Shown in pieces: positions 1-5,485 of a stretch of DNA of 7,940 nt (its first letter is position 1; the number at the start of each line of letters is the position of its first letter). The notes under the pieces are model-generated. The model was not told the origin of the DNA. It was given only the letters and a program-made list of their open reading frames with translations, and ran no database searches. The translations under genes were made by a program, and so were the position numbers. The stretch comes from Anaerolineales bacterium (GTDB lineage Bacteria; Chloroflexota; Anaerolineae; Anaerolineales; E44-bin32): NCBI GenBank assembly GCA_030673085.1, contig DAOVFE010000063.1, forward strand, positions 1-7,940, given 5' to 3'.

Positions 1-1939
1 CTTCTAGCAACGCGCAATCTTCTCCGCCATTTAGGACTTCAATATTCCACAATACGCTAAATGCCGTAGGATCGATTTCTAGGCCACAAATGCCGGGTGC
101 ATGGGCCGCCAGTCGCGGGCGCTGGAATAGTGGAATTGCCGGCAGCTGGGCTGCAAGGATCTCTTCCGTTGCGGCTATCCCCTGTCGATAGGCCGCTCGA
201 TCTGGCAGACCCATTTGGATTCTACGACAAGCATCATCATAGGTCGAATCGCTAAAGCCGGATGCATTGATCCCATAGCGCTTAGACGCATTCGGGATCT
301 CTCCGCTGGCAAACATTTCGCAAGGCGGGCTGGCGTAGACAGGCCAGGACCAGCCGACTACTTCAAATCTGCGCCCAAAAACCTCCCCCTCAGGCCATGG
401 AGCAAGGATCTCTTCCGGTACAACCGCCTTGGATACAAGTTTGATTCCGCATTGAGCTAAATCTTCTTCCAGATACTCAGCCACATCCGCTTGAAGATCA
501 ACATCCAAAGAGAGATAGTTAAATTCAAACTGTACTCCGCTTCGCAACCCCCGCACCCCCCTGGATTCACGCAGAGATTCATCCTCGTCATCCCCATAAA
601 CCCAGCCGACTTCATCTAGCAGCTGCTCAGCGGCGGCAACATTATAGTGAATTGTATCTGGCATATCACTATGGAATGGATATTCTTCCGGCAGATATGA
701 AACTGGCACCGTTCCCAGACCAAATAATAATTCATCAACTAATCGCTGTCGGTTTATGCAGCCTGCAATTGCTTGCCGGGTGCGGACATCTCCAAAGAGG
801 GAGATTACTCCCGCATCCGGAGCAGGGTCGAGATTAAAATCAATCCGCTCAACCAAAGCGCCTGGCGTCCAATCTAATATGATCTTTCCTTGCTGTTCAA
901 GATCAACCAAGGCGCCCAACTGTTCATAACCTATGGCTGATTCATCTATAATATCGCACTCCCCAGTTAACAATTGTTCAACTCGAGAAGTCATACTGCC
1001 CCCAGGGAAACGAAAAATCAGGACATCGAAATTGGGCAATCCCTCATCGGAACGAAAATAATTTTCATTCTTCTTCAGCAGAATCTGGCTGCCGGCTTCC
1101 CAGGTATCCAAGATATATGGCCCCCAACCCAGCGGCGATTGGCTGGATTCCTCGGCCGTTAGCAAATCCGCCGGACTGTAATCGGCAAGTTGATGCATTG
1201 GCAATGGAGACCAGAAATTCGAGCCATAGTCCGGATCGAGAAAGCCAGGTATGCCTTTCCATTTAACAGTTAAATCATCGAGCGCTTGGTATTCGTCTGT
1301 GCGGTCAGATAAATATTTCGTTGTAGGCGTATCTTTATTAGAATCCAGCATAAAGGAGAACACCGAATCGGATGCCGTCAGAGGTTCACCGTCGGACCAA
1401 GTAATACCGGGCAAGATCTTGAAGACTACTTCAAGCTGATCCATAAGCACTTCCCCGCCCTTATAGGTTTCAATGCACTCAGGCGACTCGCAACCAGATG
1501 GCAGATAGGGTTTTCCCCGGATCAGATTCTCGGGCAGCTGGCTGTCAGGATTGATATATATATCGTCTTCGACCACCGTTATTGGATTCAATTGTGCATC
1601 TCCATTCTCCAGGCTGGGGATCCGTTCCAGAATCACGGGCTGATATTGATAATCAAGCAAATCGAACGGTCCATCATACAAGGCTTGAAGAACGGTATCG
1701 GTCTCTCGCGTTGTAGCGCCATATAAATAGAGAGAATCTGGTTCCTGCCCAAGGCAGATGATTAGCGTCTTAGGTGGTGGCGGTTGAGGCGTTGGCATAA
1801 TTTGAGTAGCGGTCGCTTTTTCCCTTGGCGAGCCTGTTGGAGAAGGTTCAATTATCGTTTTGGCGCAACCAGCCATTAAAAGGACAGAAATGGCAATCAA
1901 AGCCGTCCATACATTCGATTCACATCGAAACAAGTGCAT
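1..1939 (-). CDS. ABC transporter solute-binding lipoprotein, family 5 (peptide/nickel type), 3'-truncated by window edge
   Basis: Reading the minus strand from the ATG at 1939 gives 646 codons with no stop before the window ends. The N-terminus is a lipoprotein signal peptide: a hydrophobic stretch at residues 10-23 ends in M-A-G-C with Cys25 as the predicted lipidated residue. Met at -3 is slightly unusual. A Pro/Thr-rich linker (about residues 28-57) follows, then a SBP_bac_5 fold. Family hallmarks are ITWSDGEPLTA (179-189), SPLGWGPY (268-275) and the RQAIAGCINRQRLVDEL segment (388 on). The end, PLFQRPRLAAHAPGICG then a WNIE motif, resembles the natural C-terminus of this family, so only a few residues are probably missing. 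A GGAGG Shine-Dalgarno lies 8 nt upstream of the start. The protein should bind an oligopeptide or similar solute outside the membrane and deliver it to a permease. No permease or ATPase gene is visible here, and the ligand cannot be told. The gene lies 104 nt after trmD on the same strand and may be read through from it. Confidence 0.93.
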   Translation of the reverse strand, partial: MHLFRCESNVWTALIAISVLLMAGCAKTIIEPSPTGSPREKATATQIMPTPQPPPPKTLIICLGQEPDSLYLYGATTRETDTVLQALYDGPFDLLDYQYQPVILERIPSLENGDAQLNPITVVEDDIYINPDSQLPENLIRGKPYLPSGCESPECIETYKGGEVLMDQLEVVFKILPGITWSDGEPLTASDSVFSFMLDSNKDTPTTKYLSDRTDEYQALDDLTVKWKGIPGFLDPDYGSNFWSPLPMHQLADYSPADLLTAEESSQSPLGWGPYILDTWEAGSQILLKKNENYFRSDEGLPNFDVLIFRFPGGSMTSRVEQLLTGECDIIDESAIGYEQLGALVDLEQQGKIILDWTPGALVERIDFNLDPAPDAGVISLFGDVRTRQAIAGCINRQRLVDELLFGLGTVPVSYLPEEYPFHSDMPDTIHYNVAAAEQLLDEVGWVYGDDEDESLRESRGVRGLRSGVQFEFNYLSLDVDLQADVAEYLEEDLAQCGIKLVSKAVVPEEILAPWPEGEVFGRRFEVVGWSWPVYASPPCEMFASGEIPNASKRYGINASGFSDSTYDDACRRIQMGLPDRAAYRQGIAATEEILAAQLPAIPLFQRPRLAAHAPGICGLEIDPTAFSVLWNIEVLNGGEDCALLE

Positions 1940-1947
1940 TACATTAT

Positions 1948-1978
1948 CCTCCAAACTACACATTTCCAGTATCTGGAA
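1948..1978 (-). promoter_or_regulatory. Hairpin and Shine-Dalgarno before the solute-binding protein gene
   Basis: On the minus strand a perfect 6-bp inverted repeat (TTCCAG / CTGGAA, loop of 3, positions 1964-1978) lies about 11 nt upstream of the GGAGG Shine-Dalgarno (1948-1952). The arms extend by two pairs if one base is bulged. It could form a small 5'UTR hairpin or be an operator half-site pair. It is not followed by a T-run, so it is not a terminator of trmD. No convincing -35/-10 pair was found in the 104-nt gap. Confidence 0.35.
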
Positions 1979-2030
1979 TGAACAGCCCTATTCAGATATG
2001 GCTAATATCAATCAACCCATAGCCGCGCTG

Positions 2031-2041
2031 CCAATAATTGG
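2031..2041. repeat. Short palindrome just after the trmD stop
   Basis: CCAAT-A-ATTGG is a perfect 5-bp inverted repeat starting 2 nt after the trmD stop codon. With no T-run it does not look like an intrinsic terminator. A second one, GATAT-GGCTA-ATATC, lies at 1995-2009 in the same gap. Both may be chance in AT-rich DNA. Confidence 0.25.
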
Positions 2042-2043
2042 GC

Positions 2044-2808
2044 TCAGTCATCCGAATCTGTATTATTTGTTAGCCCTGGTAGCGAAGCTATCTGATCCAG
2101 ATAATGTCGATCTTCCTCGCTCAGATTGGTTTTTTCTAAAAGGTCGGGGCGCCGCGAAAAAGTCCTACGCAAGGATTCATTTCGACGCCATGCTGCAATC
2201 CGGGCATGATTGCCTGAGAGCAAGACCTCAGGGACCTGCCAGCCCCGATAGACTGCCGGTCGAGTGTAATGTGGATATTCAAGCAACCCATTCGAATATG
2301 AATCTTTCTCCGCAGCATCTTCATCCCCAAGCGCGCCGGGAAGCAATCGGGCGATTGAATCGATGAGCACCAAGGCCGGTAATTCTCCACCAGTAAGAAT
2401 ATAATCCCCAATCGAGATTTCATCCGTTGCCAGATGTTGGCGGACTCTTTCATCAATACCTTCATACCGTCCACAAATAAGAGCTATTCTAGGCAGCAGA
2501 GCCAATTGGCGAGCGATCGCCTGAGTAAAAGCTCGTCCCTGGGGCGTAAGCAAGATCACGGGCGCCTGTCCATGATTCTCGCCTAATACGCTTTCTACCG
2601 CTGCAAAAATCGGCTCGGGTTTCATTACCATGCCGCCGCCTCCGCCGTAGGGTTCATCATCGGTGGTTCGATGGCGGTCAGTTGTAAAATCACGAATGTT
2701 ATGCTGACAAACGCAAATCAATCCGGCTTCCTGCGCCCTGCCAAGCACGCTGGAGCGCAAATAGGTTTCCAGCACATCCGGAAACAGGGTAAAAACATCG
2801 ATTTGCAT
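2044..2808 (-). CDS. trmD: tRNA (guanine37-N1)-methyltransferase TrmD
   Basis: This complete 254-aa protein has the normal length of the family and matches TrmD throughout. It begins MQIDVFTLFP, followed by the PYGGGGGMVM loop (53-61). The trefoil-knot SAM site follows: LLTPQGR (86-92), CGRYEGIDER (112-121) and SIGDYILTGGELPA (132-145). The C-terminal half has LLEYPHYTRP (175-184) and VPEVLLSGNH (192-201). Asp169 aligns with the position I recall as the catalytic Asp of E. coli TrmD, and Arg154 is also kept. TrmD transfers a methyl group from SAM to N1 of G37, next to the anticodon of tRNAs reading certain CNN and GG-containing codons, and this prevents +1 frameshifting. It is cytosolic, dimeric and normally essential. 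The start is supported by GGAGG 6 nt upstream. The usual neighbours rpsP, rimM and rplS are absent here. The upstream gene is NUDIX, 344 nt away. Confidence 0.97.
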   Translation of the reverse strand: MQIDVFTLFPDVLETYLRSSVLGRAQEAGLICVCQHNIRDFTTDRHRTTDDEPYGGGGGMVMKPEPIFAAVESVLGENHGQAPVILLTPQGRAFTQAIARQLALLPRIALICGRYEGIDERVRQHLATDEISIGDYILTGGELPALVLIDSIARLLPGALGDEDAAEKDSYSNGLLEYPHYTRPAVYRGWQVPEVLLSGNHARIAAWRRNESLRRTFSRRPDLLEKTNLSEEDRHYLDQIASLPGLTNNTDSDD

Positions 2809-3152
2809 TACATTCCTCCATCCAGATGAGCCTGCTCATCAGCGACACTCTATCAATCAAATTGTCAATTGAGAAGTTCGAGAGTGTTAAAAAAAGAGAA
2901 ACCACTTGCCGAAATGATAGTACATGCGGGATGGGCTTTACCCATGCCATACATCTACCGTTCATTATCTCGCATTTTAGCTTTTTGCAATGCAGCCATT
3001 CATCTACATGCATATTCAACCATCAAGTTTCGAGAATACCAATTGGACTTAGCGCAAATCTGTCATCAGAAATCCAAAGTGGGCAGATTGCCTGGCTAGT
3101 TCGATAGCGATTTGATCTATCATCCATTCGGTTTTAAGGGGGGGTAGAAGTA
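2809..3152. other. 344-nt gap without a recognisable gene (NUDIX to trmD)
   Basis: No reading frame here looks like a real gene on either strand. The open frames are short, lack a Shine-Dalgarno or overlap trmD. Visible items are a G7 run on the plus strand (about 3138-3144), a CCAATTGG palindrome (3039-3046), a small hairpin ATGGG / CCCAT near 2931-2945, an A7 run (2889-2895) and the palindrome in front of trmD. It could be a long trmD leader, a site for a small RNA or decayed DNA. No tRNA shape was found. Confidence 0.6.
2815..2840 (-). promoter_or_regulatory. trmD Shine-Dalgarno and 5' palindrome
   Basis: The Shine-Dalgarno GGAGG (2815-2819 on the minus strand) lies 6 nt before the trmD ATG. 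Just upstream, 2825-2840 is a perfect palindrome with 7-bp arms, GATGAGC and GCTCATC, around 2 nt. As RNA it would fold as a 6-bp stem with a 4-nt loop, beside but not covering the Shine-Dalgarno. It could be an operator or a translation-modulating hairpin. An isolated TTGACA lies upstream at 2868-2863, but no matching -10 was found 15-19 nt after it. Confidence 0.4.
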
Positions 3153-3160
3153 TTATAGCA
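3152..3160 (-). promoter_or_regulatory. Possible extended -10 promoter for trmD overlapping the NUDIX stop codon
   Basis: The minus strand reads TGCTATAAT: a perfect TATAAT with the extended -10 TGn. The stop codon TAA of the NUDIX gene lies inside it. The region 16-18 nt upstream has no good -35 (GTGTTC or TGTTCT), which extended -10 promoters tolerate. Transcription from here would give trmD a leader of nearly 340 nt. It could be chance, since the box doubles as the coding end of NUDIX. Confidence 0.35.
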
Positions 3161-3668
3161 TGTCAGGATTACCAGAACACCATCGCATTAGAACCCGACG
3201 TGTTGCATCAAATGCCAAAGGCGGCAATTCTTCAGGCTGAAAGAAAGCAACTGCATCGGCATCATCCTGCGATTCTAGCTCTCCGGAGTCGATTTCCCCC
3301 TGGTAAACAAGGACAATATTTGCGCCACATGAGTGCTCCGTGCCGGAGACAACATCAATCAGGTCTCTGATCTGCACCCTCAACCCGGTTTCTTCAAAGC
3401 ATTCGCGTCTGGCTGCCTTTCGTGGACTCTCATCGGCATCTACAAAGCCGCCAGGAAGAGACCATTTGCCTTGAAAAGGAGCATTCTTCCGGCGCACAAG
3501 CAAGACACGGCCGTCCTTGATAGTAAAAACCGCAGCCCCCACTTTAGGGTTTAGATAATAAACTTTTTTACAGACTGGGCAGTACGGGCGCTCGCGGCTA
3601 TAAATTAGATGATGCTCAACTGGCGATCCACATTGCGGGCAGAAACGAATTGGTCCAATTCTAGCCAT
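3153..3668 (-). CDS. NUDIX hydrolase with N-terminal zinc ribbon
   Basis: The protein has 171 residues from the ATG at 3668. This start is preferred because it overlaps the stop of the anti-sigma gene as TAATG and has GGAG 6 nt upstream. A start 36 codons earlier would give an unconserved tail overlapping the anti-sigma gene. An N-terminal zinc ribbon has four cysteines in two CxxC pairs (Cys10/13 and Cys30/33). The NUDIX box runs from Gly74 to Leu96: G-x5-E-x7-R-E-C-x-E-E-x-G-L, with Cys where a bulkier hydrophobic residue is usual. The metal-binding glutamates are present. Such enzymes use Mg2+ or Mn2+ to cleave nucleoside diphosphates linked to another moiety, such as ADP-ribose, NAD(H), dinucleoside polyphosphates or oxidised nucleotides. 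The substrate cannot be decided, and the NudC signature SQPWPFPxS is absent. As third gene of a sigma/anti-sigma unit it probably acts in the same stress response. Confidence 0.93.
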   Translation of the reverse strand: MARIGPIRFCPQCGSPVEHHLIYSRERPYCPVCKKVYYLNPKVGAAVFTIKDGRVLLVRRKNAPFQGKWSLPGGFVDADESPRKAARRECFEETGLRVQIRDLIDVVSGTEHSCGANIVLVYQGEIDSGELESQDDADAVAFFQPEELPPLAFDATRRVLMRWCSGNPDML

Positions 3669-4558
3669 TAGAATCTCCGTCGACACCAGAGAGTCAATCC
3701 CGCCAGGATCACAGCCAGAGATCCCAACCCGATCTCCGCAAGACGCAAGGGTGATAATGAAGGTTTGGCTACCCATCTTTCTGGAGTAGGCGTAGCAGAT
3801 GGCAATGATGGCACAGTAGCTGTCATTTCATTCGCGGCTGATATTCCCTTTGCTTCTTCGGTTGTGGGGATTCTTTCTTCGCATGGCTCTTCTTCTCCGG
3901 CAGCCCTCTCGACCGTCTCGTCTATTTGGCCGACATCGCTTGGGGAAACTACCAAGGATGTGGCAGTCGGCTGGCCTTCTTCTATAGTTCCGGTGATAAT
4001 AGGCAATGCATTCTCTGACTCATAGGGGGGAGTTTCTTCATCAATCTTGTCTTCGTGAGATCCCGCTCCTAGCGCTGCAGGAGCTTCTTCTACCAAAGTC
4101 TCCGGCTCATCAAGGATGCCTTGAGCATAATCAGCCTCGCTAGGCGCTTCTAAAGCTTCAAAGCCGCCCGCTTCCTCCATTATGGAGAAAGCTTCCTTGG
4201 CCGGAGCAATCATCCTTGCGTTCGCAAATCGTGACAAGAGAAACGCGTCTGTTCCAACAACAAGGGCAAATGCCACTGCCGCTATGGCGGTAGCAAGACG
4301 AAAGATTGGATAAGGATTGCGACGCTTGGGCAAACCGATCATCTCTTCGGTAAGTGTTAAATTGCGCGGCGGCTGCACTCGTGGAAGTTTCTCAATGACG
4401 TTAGCCGTAGCTTTAAGCTCAGCAAGCGCCCATCGCATCGTTCTATCAGCTTGAAGGCGTTTCTCTAGACGAGCTGTCTCCTTCACGGTAAGCTCGCGGT
4501 CTATATAGGCCGATAATTGCTCGAGATCGCGAGCTGATAAATCGCTCAATCGCCTCAT
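3668..4558 (-). CDS. Membrane-bound anti-sigma factor (zf-HC2-like N-terminus without zinc ligands)
   Basis: This 296-aa protein is encoded directly after the ECF sigma gene with an ATGA overlap of 4 nt. Its own Shine-Dalgarno, GAGG, lies 7 nt upstream inside the sigma gene. Residues 1-58 resemble an anti-sigma domain: DLSARDLEQLSAYIDREL, then a charged helix. The usual HxxxCxxC zinc ligands are absent. A PPRNLTLTEEM segment (63-72) precedes transmembrane helix 1 (about 86-108). I recall this arrangement from Chloroflexota anti-sigma proteins. Residues about 115-265 are a Glu/Asp/Pro/Thr-rich, low-complexity, probably disordered extracytoplasmic region. A second hydrophobic helix (about 272-291) ends in CRRRF. 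The inferred topology is both ends inside and the acidic loop outside. Its role would be to hold the sigma factor at the membrane until an envelope signal releases it, perhaps by proteolysis of the loop. The anti-sigma function rests mainly on context and the N-terminal pattern. Confidence 0.85.
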   Translation of the reverse strand: MRRLSDLSARDLEQLSAYIDRELTVKETARLEKRLQADRTMRWALAELKATANVIEKLPRVQPPRNLTLTEEMIGLPKRRNPYPIFRLATAIAAVAFALVVGTDAFLLSRFANARMIAPAKEAFSIMEEAGGFEALEAPSEADYAQGILDEPETLVEEAPAALGAGSHEDKIDEETPPYESENALPIITGTIEEGQPTATSLVVSPSDVGQIDETVERAAGEEEPCEERIPTTEEAKGISAANEMTATVPSLPSATPTPERWVAKPSLSPLRLAEIGLGSLAVILAGLTLWCRRRF

Positions 4559-5169
4559 TTGATTACCTCATCATTAAGACGATAGCTTTCAGGTAAAAGT
4601 TCCCTATAGCGTTGTAGGCAATCTCGCACTCTCGCTCTCGCTCGAGCCAGCCGGCTTTTCACGGTGCCGAGCGGTTTTCTTACCATGTCAGACGCCTCAC
4701 GGTAGCCATATCCCTGCATATCTATTAATATAATAATCGCCCGAAAATCCGGCGGGAGTTGCTGGATGCAATTCTTAATGGCATCTGCGAGCTCAAACTG
4801 CTCCACCGATTTCTCTGGACTGGCCAGATGAGCGGTCAACCCGCCTGGATCCAATGCATTGATTCTGTCTGAATCTAGCAGTTCCTCATCCAATGAAGCA
4901 ATTGGCCGTCGCTTTCTTCGACGAAGCTCATCCAGACAAACATTAGTCACTATTCGCAGCAGCCATGCCGAGAATGATCCTCCCCTATAGGTACGCAGTT
5001 TGCGAAACGCCGAAATGAACGCGTCCTGCGCAGCATCCGCGGCAGAATCTTTTTCTTTCATTATGTAGTAGGCTACGTTATAGACGCGCATCTGGTAAGA
5101 GAGGACCAACTGATTAAATGCTTCCAAATCCCCTTCTTGCGCCAGATTGATAAGTCTCATCTCATCCAT
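4555..5169 (-). CDS. ECF-type RNA polymerase sigma factor
   Basis: This 204-aa protein has the size and two-domain form of group 4 (ECF) sigma factors. Region 2 spans about residues 19-90, with LVLSYQMRVYNVAYYIM, the DAAQDAFISAFRKL helix (45-58) for -10 recognition and SAWLLRIVTNVCLDELRRRKRR. A linker of nearly 50 residues follows, then region 4 (about 138-187) with LPPDFRAIIIL and the helix-turn-helix GYGYREASDMVRKPLGTVKSRLARAR split over residues 153-178. It directs core RNA polymerase to a small regulon and is probably held by the anti-sigma protein encoded next. The ATG at 5169 is the first canonical start after an in-frame TGA. No real Shine-Dalgarno precedes it, only a weak GAG. Met4 is an alternative start. 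A sigma70-like promoter lies immediately upstream and points to a very short or absent leader. No GGAAC-type ECF promoter that would show autoregulation was found. Confidence 0.96.
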   Translation of the reverse strand: MDEMRLINLAQEGDLEAFNQLVLSYQMRVYNVAYYIMKEKDSAADAAQDAFISAFRKLRTYRGGSFSAWLLRIVTNVCLDELRRRKRRPIASLDEELLDSDRINALDPGGLTAHLASPEKSVEQFELADAIKNCIQQLPPDFRAIIILIDMQGYGYREASDMVRKPLGTVKSRLARARARVRDCLQRYRELLPESYRLNDEVIK

Positions 5170-5184
5170 ATCACGCTCATGATA
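5169..5184. repeat. Palindrome over the -10 box and start codon of the sigma gene
   Basis: Read on the minus strand, TATCA-tgagcg-TGATA is a perfect 5-bp inverted repeat of 16 nt in total. It covers the whole -10 box, the predicted start site and the A of the ATG. Position and symmetry suit a repressor operator. The binding protein is unknown, and with 5-bp arms chance is possible. Confidence 0.4.
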
Positions 5185-5207
5185 GCGCAGCCCGATAGGA
5201 CTGGCAA
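5179..5207 (-). promoter_or_regulatory. Sigma70-like promoter of the sigma/anti-sigma/NUDIX unit
   Basis: The minus strand has TTGCCA (5207-5202, 5 of 6 matches to TTGACA), a 17-nt spacer and TATCAT (5184-5179, 5 of 6 matches to TATAAT). The sigma ATG begins only 9 nt after the -10 box. A start site at the usual distance would fall at about 5170-5173, giving a leader of roughly 1-4 nt. That fits the lack of a Shine-Dalgarno. Confidence 0.6.
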
Positions 5208-5370
5208 GCCATCAGGCAACGGCAGAATTCATCCCCGGAGTATGAAGAAGCCGCACTCGATCAGAACCGATACATCAACGATAGATTCTTTTTCTTTCAC
5301 CAGGAACAAATCTACCGGCTCCAAGCTATTGTGATAGTTATAAGACGGTGGGATTATATGCCGTGAATCC

Positions 5371-5399
5371 CTGAATGTTCGGTTGCATACTGATAAAAT
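5371..5399 (+). promoter_or_regulatory. Candidate promoter of the AlkZ-related gene
   Basis: An extended -10, TGA-TAAAAT (5391-5399; TAAAAT matches TATAAT at 5 of 6), lies 17 nt after a weak -35, CTGAAT (3 of 6). The start site would be near 5406, leaving a leader of about 65 nt. Confidence 0.4.
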
Positions 5400-5448
5400 G
5401 AACACGCGCAAGCATCTGCCAAACATCAACCCTTTCAAACGATTTTCT

Positions 5449-5485
5449 GGAGATGTATATGGACTTAGAGCATGAAAGCAGATAA
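5449..5485 (+). promoter_or_regulatory. Shine-Dalgarno and overlapping out-of-frame mini-ORF before the AlkZ-related gene
   Basis: GGAG (5449-5452) is 6 nt before an ATG at 5459 that opens an 8-codon frame, MDLEHESR, ending in TAA at 5483-5485, inside the main gene. The main ATG (5472) has only GAG 1 nt upstream and lies 19 nt from the GGAG. Ribosomes may therefore load at the mini-ORF and reach the main start by coupling. Expression of the peptide is inferred only from spacing. Confidence 0.25.

Larger units (their letters stand above)
5170..5471. other. 302-nt divergent intergenic region
   Basis: This lies between the minus-strand sigma gene and the plus-strand AlkZ-related gene. It holds the sigma promoter and palindrome on the left and a candidate promoter for the plus-strand gene near 5371-5399. 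CTATTGTGATAG (5326-5337) is a short inverted repeat that shares GCTAT...GTGATA with the palindrome at the sigma start. Open frames crossing the region have no Shine-Dalgarno or protein-family features and are taken as chance. Confidence 0.6.

Noticed and set aside
1553..1564. The palindrome GATATATATATC.
   Set aside because: It lies inside the solute-binding protein gene and is explained by coding for D-I-Y-I; simple AT alternation.
1860..2366. A 168-codon plus-strand frame across the start of the solute-binding protein gene and the end of trmD.
   Set aside because: It lies opposite two well-supported genes, has no family features and no Shine-Dalgarno.
2863..2868. A perfect TTGACA on the minus strand upstream of trmD, as a -35 box.
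   Set aside because: The bases 15-19 nt downstream (around TCGCTG) bear no likeness to a -10 box.
2887..2897. A T-run on the minus strand as an intrinsic terminator of the sigma/anti-sigma/NUDIX unit.
   Set aside because: No GC-rich hairpin lies directly upstream of the T-run.
2699..3019. A 106-codon minus-strand frame running from the gap into trmD.
   Set aside because: It overlaps conserved trmD coding sequence in another frame, is unusually rich in Cys and Met, and has no Shine-Dalgarno.
3023..3127. A 34-codon minus-strand frame in the gap after NUDIX.
   Set aside because: There is no Shine-Dalgarno and no recognisable features, and the length is within chance.
3669..3776. A longer NUDIX reading frame starting at 3776, 36 codons upstream.
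   Set aside because: The extra residues overlap the anti-sigma gene and do not resemble the family. The ATG at 3668 has a GGAG Shine-Dalgarno, forms a TAATG overlap and starts directly before the zinc ribbon.
5303..5315. GGAAC followed by ATCTA on the plus strand, recalling an ECF-type promoter.
   Set aside because: The two parts are only a few bases apart rather than about 16-17, so they cannot be the -35 and -10 of one promoter.
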